Positions 33,249-42,813 of a stretch of DNA of 59,880 nt are shown here, piece by piece. The stretch covers positions 1 through 59,880 of the forward strand of contig NZ_SUTK01000006.1 of the NCBI RefSeq assembly GCF_015062905.1, given 5' to 3'. Each line of letters starts with the position of its first letter. Position 1 is the first letter of the stretch. The DNA comes from Methanobrevibacter thaueri (lineage in GTDB: Archaea; Methanobacteriota; Methanobacteria; Methanobacteriales; Methanobacteriaceae). The position numbers were made by a program, and so were the translations under genes. A model generated the notes under the pieces. It worked only from the letters and a program-made list of their open reading frames with translations. It was not told the origin of the DNA and made no database searches.

Positions 33249-34736
33249 TCATTCTGTTACTTCTATGAATTTTTCCCATATTTTTACCATAGCATAAGTA
33301 TCAAGTTTACAGTATTCAAGTAAAGCCCTGATTATTTCCTCTTTTTCAGGAGGATTATCTTTTAAGCTTAAAAATGCGTTTGATGCCTCATCACCTTTAT
33401 GAATTAATGACAATTCACTATAATCCAGTTCAGGATCATTCGGGAATAATGCAGGCAATACTTTTTTAATTGAATAGGAACCTTCCATCTCTTTTGTATA
33501 GTAATCTCTATTTCTAAAGGGCACCATCAAATCAACCATATTGGCATTGAATCTATCCATTTCAGGTTTTAAATCAGGATACATTTCCCCAATTTCCTTA
33601 TTACGGGTGGCTTCAAAAGCCTTATTATAGACAATCACACTGCCATCTTCAGGCATATCCCTAATCATGCTTTCAGCGAAGGTCCTGATTAAATTATCAT
33701 CATTAGATTCTCCTAAAAATTCCTTATGTTCTATTTCTGCACATTCCTCTTTTATTATATGTAACGAATATTGGAAAGGAATCTGCTGATATGCCTTTGT
33801 TCCTTCCAATTCAGGAATGGCATACTGACAGGATTCATAATCAATGAAATATAACGGATAGTTAAGATTATCTAAAATACTGTTTATAGCGTCTTTATTT
33901 ATTTTAGGTTCTCTTTCGTATAATTCAAAATCAATTTGTTCTAGGTATTTTGGATTTATGTCCTCATTTTCCAAATCTTCAAATGAGACTTTACCTTCAT
34001 CGTATTTTCTAAACTGCACAGATTTCCACATGCCACTTATATCAAAAACATTAGGTTTAGGCAAATCCCTTGTACAGTAATCCCAGAAGGCACATGGATA
34101 TGGATCAAAACAATTCTTTCCCAAATGTGATTCAGGCTGATTATCGCTGTCATGTTCTTGCATAAACTCATTGATTTTATTAATATTATCTCTTATTTCG
34201 TTTTGTTTTGCTAAAACGATATCAGTTAAATCTTCAATATTGAATAACTGGTTAATGTCCAATTCTTTGCCTCTTATGTATTCATTGTTTATATATACAA
34301 TACATGCTTTTTTAACATTCAAACCTATATTGGATAAGACAAAGTACTGGTATGCAACATCGTCTATGTAAATATCCTTGATTTTAGTGGAACTCTTTAC
34401 TTCATAGATTTCTACTCCGTCTGAATCATTTTTAAGGACATCCACACTGCAGAAATTGTTATCATAGATAAATGATGCTTCGGTAATGATGTTTGGTTTT
34501 TCTTGAAGTAGTTTTTCTGTTTTTTCTATTCTTTTATTAATATTTTCATCAACCGGAACGTCTTTATAATCTCCAAATAAACATTTGGCAAGTTCCCCTA
34601 CTTTTCTACCGGTTTCAAGAGTGGAATCATTACTCTCAACTTCTCCAAATTCCGGTTTATATTTACTTAACCAAAGAATATTTACACACTGTACACAGCT
34701 GCAATACCTGGATTTTGACAAAAATGTTTTGTCCAT
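33249..34736 (-). CDS. DUF2779 protein: Cas4/RecB-like nuclease plus DEDD exonuclease
   Basis: A 495-residue protein. The N-terminal part carries C12, C14 and C17, a RecB-type nuclease core with D99 and E112-V-K114, and C209, C215, C221, resembling the iron-sulfur Cas4 arrangement. The C-terminal part is a DEDD-type 3'-5' exonuclease or RNase H-like domain: LYFIDYESC (D299, E301), VIVYNKAFE, DLMVPF and CKLDTYAMV. DUF2779 proteins have this two-part structure and are often found near defence genes. First gene of the operon with the ATPase (20-base gap). GGAG precedes the start. Confidence 0.85.
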   Translation of the reverse strand: MDKTFLSKSRYCSCVQCVNILWLSKYKPEFGEVESNDSTLETGRKVGELAKCLFGDYKDVPVDENINKRIEKTEKLLQEKPNIITEASFIYDNNFCSVDVLKNDSDGVEIYEVKSSTKIKDIYIDDVAYQYFVLSNIGLNVKKACIVYINNEYIRGKELDINQLFNIEDLTDIVLAKQNEIRDNINKINEFMQEHDSDNQPESHLGKNCFDPYPCAFWDYCTRDLPKPNVFDISGMWKSVQFRKYDEGKVSFEDLENEDINPKYLEQIDFELYEREPKINKDAINSILDNLNYPLYFIDYESCQYAIPELEGTKAYQQIPFQYSLHIIKEECAEIEHKEFLGESNDDNLIRTFAESMIRDMPEDGSVIVYNKAFEATRNKEIGEMYPDLKPEMDRFNANMVDLMVPFRNRDYYTKEMEGSYSIKKVLPALFPNDPELDYSELSLIHKGDEASNAFLSLKDNPPEKEEIIRALLEYCKLDTYAMVKIWEKFIEVTE

Positions 34737-34909
34737 AATAATAACTCCTTATGTATAGTTTATTATAATTTTTAATATAACTTTGTTTACACTACTTGAT
34801 TTCAATCTCATACCCGTGCAATTAAAATATAAATTTTGGCATGACAGAATATATTGAATCAAATAAATAAATTAAAAATTAACGTATCTCACTCATTCCA
34901 AATAATCGT

Positions 34910-36802
34910 TTACAAATCATCTTTATCATGAACTTTAATTTTATCTAATTTGTCAATGAAATATGCCTGAAGAGCCATATCTTCACAATAAATATAACAT
35001 CCTTTCATTCCCCTAGTCATTAAAGTTCTATACGTATTCTTAATTATTTCATCAGCCAAATCTAAAGCTTTCTTTGAATCCGATTGATACAATTTTTTAA
35101 TACCGAACATTGACCTATCAGTTCTTGCACGCCTATTAAAATCAGTTACAATATGTTCTCCATCAAATCTCATATCTTCACCAATTATTACACCAACATA
35201 ATCAAATTCAAGTCCTTGTGATGTATGAATGCATCCCACCTCATTTATTGAATCATCATCAATGGCCCATGTTTTACTGTTTCCTAAATTCCAGCTCATT
35301 GAAAAGTCATCAATGACGATATCATGAACATCTGAATCCTCTTTTCCTTCACTTATCCAATTCCAGCAGTACCCTGCAATCAGACGAGATTTATTATTCT
35401 CTTTATTTTTCTCAAAAATCAAATCTCTCAATTTTGAAGCCGAATCCACTACTCTAAAATCATAGTCAAAGTTAAAACCGTCATAGTTTGCAGTCTCTTC
35501 AAGTTCCAATACGTCACTTATCCATGACAAGTAACCATCCGATCCGTTGCACCGGAATTGCGATGCCAACCTAATCTGCTTTACTTCGGCACCAAACTCT
35601 GAAGCCCATCGTTTAATTTCTGAAATGCTCCCATAATCCTCAATCGATACCCTTTGAAACTTGTCAATGAAAAACACAGTGAATTTTCCTGCATTCATTA
35701 TTTCCTTTATTTGATTGTCTCCCTTTTTGAAAAAACCGGTTTTTTCCGTTAACCTGTGTGCCTCATCCACAATAATTGCATCATAATCATTTTCATTAGA
35801 TTCTATAAATGTTCCGGAGCCTTTGAAGATATTTTTAATCCAACCAACCTTAAATTCTCCTCCTTTCAGCTTTTTATAAAACACTTCACGGGGAGCAGTA
35901 TTCTTAGTTACATAACAGGAGTTCATGTCATCCTGCATGATATCCACAAGCAAATTGATTGCAACAACCGATTTGCCTGTTCCCGGACCTCCCTCAACTA
36001 TCAAGACCCTTTTTTTATCATCGATATAGCTCTCACGAGCCATTTCAATTGCAAGCTCATATGCTACCTTCTGCTCATCGATCATGACGAACTCATCATT
36101 TCCCTGAAGCATGCTGTACAAAGTATCCTGAAGCCGTTTGGAAGGCCTTATCCTGCCATTGTCTATACGATACAAGAGGCTTCCGTCATCACCATATCGT
36201 ATATATCTTTTAATGAATTCCCTTAACTTTAAAATATCCTTTTGCCCATATAATGGAGCTTCATCATAATACGGCTTATATATTTCATCAGTTAAAGGAT
36301 CATCATCCTGAAAATCATAATTATGCAGAAATGCACATGGATACAATCCGATTTCCTCTTCCTCAACCGTTTCGTTGAAGTTCCTTATTAATGATGCATA
36401 AGACCATGCCTGGTATGACGGATGAGTCGTTTCATGAACACCCCTTCCAAGAATTGTCTTGACAATCCCATCCTTTCCTTCAACTTTTTCAGCCCAATCC
36501 CATTGCTTAAGTTCAATTATAACTACGGAATCATCCTTAGATTGATTCAGTCCGGTCAATATGAAATCTATCCTTTTTGAAGTTGTTGGAATTGTGAACT
36601 CAATTGCCACACCACAATCATCCGGAATTTCCGAATCTTCCAGAACATTTCTCATATATACCATTGAATTTCTCCAGGACCTGATTTGTGATTCCGGCGA
36701 TTTACCTATTTTTGCCAGATACATATGTTCGATTTCATCGGTTATTGAACCGACAAGCACAGAATCACAAAACTCCCCTTTAGTTGCTTCATATACAATC
36801 AT
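34910..36802 (-). CDS. DUF2075 helicase with N-terminal PD-(D/E)XK nuclease motif
   Basis: A 630-residue protein. The N-terminal region shows KRIDFILTG (D79) and VVIIELKQW (E97, K99), a PD-(D/E)XK-like nuclease signature. The helicase part (DUF2075, Schlafen-like superfamily 1) has Walker A GGPGTGKS (271-278), DEAH (346-349), FIDKFQR, the QFRCNGSDGYL motif and HTSQGLEFDYVGV. DUF2075 proteins are regular members of defence islands. Its ATG lies two bases after the MazG-like stop, within a GGAGCTTTAAAG site. Confidence 0.88.
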   Translation of the reverse strand: MIVYEATKGEFCDSVLVGSITDEIEHMYLAKIGKSPESQIRSWRNSMVYMRNVLEDSEIPDDCGVAIEFTIPTTSKRIDFILTGLNQSKDDSVVIIELKQWDWAEKVEGKDGIVKTILGRGVHETTHPSYQAWSYASLIRNFNETVEEEEIGLYPCAFLHNYDFQDDDPLTDEIYKPYYDEAPLYGQKDILKLREFIKRYIRYGDDGSLLYRIDNGRIRPSKRLQDTLYSMLQGNDEFVMIDEQKVAYELAIEMARESYIDDKKRVLIVEGGPGTGKSVVAINLLVDIMQDDMNSCYVTKNTAPREVFYKKLKGGEFKVGWIKNIFKGSGTFIESNENDYDAIIVDEAHRLTEKTGFFKKGDNQIKEIMNAGKFTVFFIDKFQRVSIEDYGSISEIKRWASEFGAEVKQIRLASQFRCNGSDGYLSWISDVLELEETANYDGFNFDYDFRVVDSASKLRDLIFEKNKENNKSRLIAGYCWNWISEGKEDSDVHDIVIDDFSMSWNLGNSKTWAIDDDSINEVGCIHTSQGLEFDYVGVIIGEDMRFDGEHIVTDFNRRARTDRSMFGIKKLYQSDSKKALDLADEIIKNTYRTLMTRGMKGCYIYCEDMALQAYFIDKLDKIKVHDKDDL

Positions 36803-36804
36803 CT

Positions 36805-37119
36805 TTAAAGCTCCGTATATTTTTTAGCATTGCCTTTTGACTTGTCAATTGGATATTTAATGGCGTTTTTCTTCATCTTATTTAAAATAATTTCTTTAAC
36901 ATCGAAATCCATTGCATCAGCCATATATAAACAGTATATCAAAACATCAGCCAATTCATCAGCGACTTCATTTTCATCATATTCCTTTTGCCACTGAAAA
37001 TGTTCGAGAAGTTCCGCCGCTTCAATCGATATAGATTTTGCCAGATTTTCAGGCGTGTGGAATTTTTTCCAATCCCGTTCCTTTTGAAACATTAAAAGTT
37101 CTTTTTTTAAATCGTCCAT
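36805..37119 (-). CDS. MazG-like nucleotide pyrophosphohydrolase
   Basis: A 104-residue all-helical NTP pyrophosphohydrolase of the MazG-like/dCTPase group. The catalytic acidic motifs are SIEAAELLEHFQW (ExxE) and ENEVADELADVLIYCLYMAD (ExxD). It hydrolyses (d)NTPs to monophosphates. It is directly upstream of the DUF2075 helicase gene; the pair recurs in prokaryotic genomes. The ATG at 37119 is chosen over the one at 37128 for a TGAT site. Confidence 0.88.
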   Translation of the reverse strand: MDDLKKELLMFQKERDWKKFHTPENLAKSISIEAAELLEHFQWQKEYDENEVADELADVLIYCLYMADAMDFDVKEIILNKMKKNAIKYPIDKSKGNAKKYTEL

Positions 37120-37348
37120 AATAATCATTACATGTTTTGTTAAAATATTATATCTTAATCATAATATTTACATTTGATTAAATTTATTGTCATGTGCAAA
37201 TGTGCATTTTGTAAAAAATTTGAAATTCCCGAAATAAATAAAAAAACAAGATTTAATAATAACTAACAAATTGTGAAAATCATGAAGACATCTTCAAGTA
37301 AGATTAACCCATATTTTTTCGTTATTTAATTACATAAAATTTAGCAGT

Positions 37349-37772
37349 TTACAGTTTTGATGTTATTTGGATATATAACTCCTCAAGAGTCTGTTCAACT
37401 TTATCCTTTTTCAATTCACATTCCCAAACAGTGATTACCTCCCATCCCATTGATTCAAGCTCTTTATGATTACGTTCATCCCGTTCCCGGTTTCCATAGA
37501 ATTTCTTCTTCCAAAACTCAACATTGGATTTTTGGCATTACGGCATATTTACATCCATCATGAAGATGCTAGAAGCATCCATGGACAAACACAACAGTAT
37601 TATATTTAGGCAACACGACATCGGGACTTCCAGGATATTTCCTATCGTTCTTTCTGAAGCACAACCCTCTCGAGAACAGATAACTGCGAACAATGATTTC
37701 AGGATTGGTGTCCTTGCCCTTGATCCGTTACATTATATAACTGCGTGTCTCTTTGCTGAATTTATCTGCCAT
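37349..37772 (-). pseudogene. vsr: very-short-patch repair endonuclease (Vsr), disrupted
   Basis: Read on the minus strand the segment encodes a Vsr-type endonuclease: MADKFSKETRSYIM, RIKGKDT.PE..VRSYL, YPGSPDVVLP, VVFVHGCF, HDGCKYA, RERDERNHKELESMGW and VITVWECEL. It is broken three times: TAA at 37730-37728 (expected Ser), TAG at 37571-37569 in place of the conserved Trp after HGCF, and one extra base in the run 37529-37533. Without these the product has about 140 residues, normal for Vsr. Vsr repairs T:G mismatches made by cytosine methyltransferases. No methyltransferase gene remains nearby. It is upstream of the MazG-like gene. Confidence 0.88.
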
Positions 37773-38038
37773 GTAAATCAACCCAATATTGCCCAAACAT
37801 AATGCATTCAATAGTTCTTTTATATGCATTTACACATTAATATGATTTAACCATTTTCCTTACGAAACATTTTAGAACAGAATGATTGGATTCTTGAATA
37901 CTTCATGAAAACATTCTGCATATCCAATGAGAAATTTCATAATACATAACTTTTTACCAAATTAATGTCAAATATAGATTTAATAAAATATTGTTCTATG
38001 AATGGAAATATAAATAATGATTGTCTAATTGTGGTTTT

Positions 38039-39661
38039 ATGAAAAGTGGCATTTACAGATTCATCAATGATCGGACCGGAGAGGTTTATGTAGGCCAGTC
38101 ACATAATGTTTTTGCCAGAAGAGGCATGCACCACAAGGAGCTTGCATTAGGAACGCACCATAATCCCGGCATGCAAGAGGACCATGACCGGGGCGACAAA
38201 TTTGTTTTTGAAATACTTGAAAAAATGCCTGGCGCAAGCCGGGAAGAACTGGAAAAACGGGAAATTCATTATATAAAAAAATTCAACAGTTTTTACGAAG
38301 GATACAATCAAACTCCCGGCGGAGAATACGATAAGTATAAAGGCCATTATAAACATGGAGGGGGCAGATTGCCATATAATAAATATTCTCCACTCAAACC
38401 ATTAACTGACTGTCCAGATTGTGGAGGAAATCTTATTAGACGAAAAGGCAAATATGGCAATTTTGCCGGCTGCATCAACTATCCTAAATGCAGTTTTTCT
38501 TGTTCCCTGAAAAGAGCGGACCCTGCTTCAATCACTGACATTTGCGAATCCTGCGGCAAAGCACTTCCTGAAGAAAATTATCACATATGTCCATTCTGTG
38601 GAAGTTCATGGGATGAAGACTTTGAAGGCGATGAAGAACTGATTTTGAAGTCGAATACATCAGACCCCCATTCAGGAATATCATTTAAGCAATTTCGATC
38701 CAAAAAACGAGGATATTTTAACAGATACGATTGTGAATTTTTATCCAATGAGTACGGCATTGACATCATCAATGCAAATACCGTAAAGGAATCAAATTCC
38801 ATCATCAAAAATTATTTAAAAGAAAACGATTTATGGGATAATGCAATGGAAGACCTTTTCATATATAATATCCGATTAAGCAATGTGCAATATAAACAGG
38901 AAATTGGAGAACCCGTCCTCGGAAATTGCCCAGAATGTGGAAACGGCTTAAAGAGAGAATCTGAGTATTTCATTACCTGTGAATCATATCCCGATTGCAA
39001 TTTTTCATGCATTGAAGATTACTATTATGACCATGTATTAAAATTAAGTTCCGAACGTGAAATCTTCCATTCAGCAAAAAATACAAATACAGAAAATGTT
39101 TCCAAAGCAAAAAGTGAAAATTCAAGCATTGAAAAAATGGATTCAAAACCGGATGACAAAATAAAAACTGAAAAAACAACCGCCAAGGAGAACGTTGTTT
39201 ATTGCAGCAATTGCGGATGCAAACTTAACTTAGAAGACACTATTTGTAAGAGCTGCGGAACTTCCATTGAAGGGACTGTCAGTGAAAAGGATGCAATTGA
39301 TGAAACAGCAAATATAAAAGATGATGCAAATGAAGCCGATGCCATTTCCAAAGCAACTGAACCTCCAACAAGATGGGAAAAATTAGTAGAGTTGATTGAG
39401 AATATATCTATAATGATTTTACTTTTTTCAACATTTGTTTGTCCAATTTTAAATGTAGGATATAATAAGTTAATTGGAGTGATCAGCTTTATTCTAGCCG
39501 CATATTCCGTGATATTTTGCAGTATCGCATTAATTACAGAGGGTTTTTCTAATGATGTGAATGGCAGTGATGCAGCTGCCGTGATTATATGTATGCTCTG
39601 GAACGGCTTGATGTGCTTTTTATATTATATGTTTTATATAAGTTATATTATAAATCCATGA
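38039..39661 (+). CDS. GIY-YIG nuclease-domain protein with four zinc ribbons and C-terminal membrane helices
   Basis: A 540-residue protein. It starts with a GIY-YIG catalytic domain (GIY 4-6, YVG 17-19, then R and E residues, about residues 1-95). Four cysteine-rich modules follow: a topoisomerase-type CPDCGGNL...CINYPKCSF, a CESCGKAL...CPFCG ribbon, a second topoisomerase-type CPECGNGL...CESYPDCNF and a YCSNCGCKL...CKSCG ribbon. Two membrane helices close the chain. Start 38039 has GTGGTTTT upstream; a TTG at 38021 is also in frame. A membrane-tethered GIY-YIG protein is unusual. Confidence 0.8.
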   Translation: MKSGIYRFINDRTGEVYVGQSHNVFARRGMHHKELALGTHHNPGMQEDHDRGDKFVFEILEKMPGASREELEKREIHYIKKFNSFYEGYNQTPGGEYDKYKGHYKHGGGRLPYNKYSPLKPLTDCPDCGGNLIRRKGKYGNFAGCINYPKCSFSCSLKRADPASITDICESCGKALPEENYHICPFCGSSWDEDFEGDEELILKSNTSDPHSGISFKQFRSKKRGYFNRYDCEFLSNEYGIDIINANTVKESNSIIKNYLKENDLWDNAMEDLFIYNIRLSNVQYKQEIGEPVLGNCPECGNGLKRESEYFITCESYPDCNFSCIEDYYYDHVLKLSSEREIFHSAKNTNTENVSKAKSENSSIEKMDSKPDDKIKTEKTTAKENVVYCSNCGCKLNLEDTICKSCGTSIEGTVSEKDAIDETANIKDDANEADAISKATEPPTRWEKLVELIENISIMILLFSTFVCPILNVGYNKLIGVISFILAAYSVIFCSIALITEGFSNDVNGSDAAAVIICMLWNGLMCFLYYMFYISYIINP

Positions 39662-39914
39662 TTTCAATAATCAGCAAGTTTAATGGGGTTTTTAAATTTA
39701 ATTTTTAAAAATTTGAAGTTTTATTTTTTATTTTTTCAACTTTTTATTCACAACTTATAATCATAAAATTTAATAATCATATAAAACCAAATTAATATTA
39801 AGGAAAGATTAAATCAAATATTTAAGATAAACTGAAGTAAAACAGACGTTGCAGATGATGCAACATTCTCAAATTTATCCAGACAATTAAATGAAAAACG
39901 AATGAGTGATTATT

Positions 39915-41336
39915 ATGGGATACTGTTTATGTCATCCATGGAAAAAAGGAGACCCGTTTGTACTGTATAACCCTTATATAGGGAAAGATGTCTGCATCCA
40001 CTGTGGAGGCATCATAATATATGAGGATGAAGATGAAGACAAGCATAAGAAATCCCATAAACATATCAGCAGGCGCGAACACTTTTACAGAAAGGCCAAG
40101 GAATGTTCCATAAGGAAAGACCATTCAACTGCAATAGAATTTTATAATGAAGCGTTGAGGTTATCGGTTGGAAATAGTAAAAAATGTGAGGCATTATCTG
40201 AAATTGCACTTGAATATGAAGCAATCGGAGACTATGATTCGGCGGAAGCATATTGGAATAGAACCTGTGAAGCCGCAGGGAATTCAACCGTTCATATGTA
40301 TCTTACGGAAAAAGGCGATCTATTATATCGAAGAGGCCGCTATGAGGATGCAATCAGCACATATGAGGAGGCCCTAAAAGCGCTCGACGCCCTGAAGGAC
40401 ACAGCAATCGGGTCATCCCACCTAATATATTATGCAAGAATAGTCCATTACATCATTTATTCATATGAGGAACTTGAAAAGGACACCCAGAAGGAAAAAT
40501 ATCACAATGTATTAAAGCATGCAATCAGCAGGTATATCCGGGCAAAAGAGTATGCTGATGATGAGTTTAAAGCGAATTATCTCTCAGAAACTGCATGGGC
40601 AGCATCTGAACATGAAGGAGTGAATGCCGAGGCGCTGATTCTTATCGATTATGCATTTAAACTTAATCCCCATCGCCCCGCCAATGACTATAACAGAAAG
40701 GCAATAATACTGAAAAGGGGCTTTCAGTATGACGAGGCCCTGAAATATTATGACAGGGCATTATCAAAAGAACCCACAAATAAAACATTCCTGGAAAACA
40801 AGGCAGCCTGCATGAAAGACAAACTAAAAAGGAAACTGCTTTTTAGAGAAATTGAGCCTCGTGATCTGGAAGTGATCAATGAAGCATTGAAAATACTTCC
40901 CAAAGGCTGCGACAACGGCCCATACCTATCCACCAAGGCAGAAATTCTAGACCATCTGGGCGAACCCGTAAAGGCAAGAATCTGTCAGGCTCTTGGAGCC
41001 AAACGCTATGATGAAGTGGATAAGGCGGAAAGGCAGCTTAAAAAATTAAAGTCCACTCAAAACTACATCAACATTACGGGAACCCAATACTACAAGAATT
41101 TCGCACCGTTCAGTGAAGGAACAATCGTTGATTTGATCAGAGAACCCGACAATCCCCATGACAGGTATGCGATACGCGTTGATATAAAAGGTGAAACGGT
41201 AGGTTATGTTGCAAACAACCAGTATACCCTAATCAAGGAGGTCAAAAGCGCAAGAGACCTTAAACATTCCAAATCAACACGTGCCGAAGTGCAGTTCATC
41301 CTGTTTAACGAATGGGTTATTGCAAAGCTGATTTGA
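39915..41336 (+). CDS. zinc-binding TPR protein with C-terminal HIRAN domain
   Basis: A 473-residue protein with an N-terminal CLCHPW ... CIHCGG metal site, about eight tetratricopeptide-type helical repeats (for example YNEALRLS, YWNRTCEAAG, AISTYEEALKALDAL, ALKYYDRALSKEP), and a HIRAN domain at about 385-473 (GTQYYKNFAPFSEG, LIREPDNPHDRYAIRV, VGYVANNQYTL). HIRAN domains bind damaged or single-stranded DNA ends in helicase relatives; here no helicase is attached. The ATG at 39915 is preferred, with GAGTGAT upstream. The domain's half-copy lies at 28697. Confidence 0.82.
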   Translation: MGYCLCHPWKKGDPFVLYNPYIGKDVCIHCGGIIIYEDEDEDKHKKSHKHISRREHFYRKAKECSIRKDHSTAIEFYNEALRLSVGNSKKCEALSEIALEYEAIGDYDSAEAYWNRTCEAAGNSTVHMYLTEKGDLLYRRGRYEDAISTYEEALKALDALKDTAIGSSHLIYYARIVHYIIYSYEELEKDTQKEKYHNVLKHAISRYIRAKEYADDEFKANYLSETAWAASEHEGVNAEALILIDYAFKLNPHRPANDYNRKAIILKRGFQYDEALKYYDRALSKEPTNKTFLENKAACMKDKLKRKLLFREIEPRDLEVINEALKILPKGCDNGPYLSTKAEILDHLGEPVKARICQALGAKRYDEVDKAERQLKKLKSTQNYINITGTQYYKNFAPFSEGTIVDLIREPDNPHDRYAIRVDIKGETVGYVANNQYTLIKEVKSARDLKHSKSTRAEVQFILFNEWVIAKLI

Positions 41337-41403
41337 GATGCCCCATAGCCGAGGCCTATTTTTCATGGCAAACTTAATATACCATTAGAACCATCTAATC
41401 ATT

Positions 41404-42666
41404 ATGACAACCGAAATCACCGAAATATTAAACGGATTCAAAAAATTCAGCGAAAATCCATATTCAGACGCAATCAAGTTTTTGAAGGAGTACATTGAAG
41501 TCGAGCCGACCGACGAAGCCTATTTCGAGCTTGGAAAGGCACTGTTTCTAAACGATGAATACGATGAGTCAATCAGGTATCTGAAACAATCCGCCAATCC
41601 GAAATCGGATGCCTATATCGGACTTGACTTCTACAGAATGAGTGATTTCCCCAATGCAATCCGGCACTTCAACGAATTCCTCAAAAGTGATGACAACGAA
41701 ACCATCATGTCATACCTGATGATTTCCTATGAAAAGCTCAAAGACTGGAGAAATGCGGCCATCACAGGCGAAAGGCTTCTTGAAATCCGCCCGGACAACA
41801 AGTCGGTGAAATTCCGCATGGTCGACTACCACTGCAACCTCCGGGAATACGAGAAATCCCTCGACTACATCAATGAGCTTGAAAGCCGGAAACTCAAATT
41901 CAAAAAGGGACTGGTTCTCTTCCGCCTCAAACAATATGATGAGGCCATCAAAACGATTGAATCCATAAAGACTGCGGAGGCATATTCCCTGATGGCAAAA
42001 TCATACCTGAAGCTGAACAAGCATGCAAAAGCGGTTTCATGTGCATTCAAATCCTATGAATCAGGCAAGGATCCTGAAATCATTCTGGAATTTTCGGACA
42101 TGTATCTTGACAGCGACTATAAAAGAGCAATCCATATCCTGAAAAGGCTGTTGGATGAAAATCCCGGTGACGAAAGGGTTCTTGAAAGGATTTGCAAGGC
42201 ACATATAGGAAACTTCGAAGCGGGAATGGCCATAACCTATGCCGAAGACCTTCTTCGAGTTAACGAAAGCAACATCACCGCATACGTCACGCTGGCAGAG
42301 GCATATCAGAATCTGGGCAACGCTCTGAAATCCCTGGAATACATACAGAAGGGTCTGGCACTGGATCCCAAATCGGTTGAGCTATGGGTCATGAAGGCAT
42401 GGACGCTTTACCCTCTTGACTTTGAAGGCTTCAGGAAATCCCTAGAAAGGGCAATTGCACTGGATCCCAACAACACCGAAAACCATGTTACATTAATCAG
42501 GAACTGCGTATGGGAAAATGAGATGGACAATGCCCGCAGGTATTACGACAGGCTGATGCTCTACAATCCGACATTCTGCAAGAGCTTCGACGAGCTGACC
42601 CGGGACATCATAGACTGCCTGAACAGTACTGAATATCTGGCCTGGTGCCCATACTGCGGCATATGA
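41404..42666 (+). CDS. tetratricopeptide-repeat protein
   Basis: A 420-residue protein consisting of about ten TPR-type units (ELGKALFLNDEYDESIRYLKQS, AITYAEDLLRVNESN, LEYIQKGLALDPKS, LERAIALDPNN). It ends with WCPYCGI, a half zinc ribbon with only one CxxC pair. It follows the TPR-HIRAN gene on the same strand with 67 bases between, so the two may be one functional group. A protein-interaction scaffold; partner unknown. Confidence 0.85.
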   Translation: MTTEITEILNGFKKFSENPYSDAIKFLKEYIEVEPTDEAYFELGKALFLNDEYDESIRYLKQSANPKSDAYIGLDFYRMSDFPNAIRHFNEFLKSDDNETIMSYLMISYEKLKDWRNAAITGERLLEIRPDNKSVKFRMVDYHCNLREYEKSLDYINELESRKLKFKKGLVLFRLKQYDEAIKTIESIKTAEAYSLMAKSYLKLNKHAKAVSCAFKSYESGKDPEIILEFSDMYLDSDYKRAIHILKRLLDENPGDERVLERICKAHIGNFEAGMAITYAEDLLRVNESNITAYVTLAEAYQNLGNALKSLEYIQKGLALDPKSVELWVMKAWTLYPLDFEGFRKSLERAIALDPNNTENHVTLIRNCVWENEMDNARRYYDRLMLYNPTFCKSFDELTRDIIDCLNSTEYLAWCPYCGI

Positions 42667-42813
42667 GCTGATAATGAATCTGCCTGCTAAAAAGCCGGAG
42701 ATGAAATAGATACATGTAAAACACAATTGCCCCTTAATAACCATATTACCATATAATTACAACAATATTTAAGTTTCAATAAAAACAGAATTAATATCAG
42801 GAGGGAAAAATTC

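Noticed and set aside
37524..37802. 92-codon plus-strand frame at the vsr locus
   Set aside because: It is antisense to the vsr pseudogene, whose conserved blocks on the minus strand explain the region.
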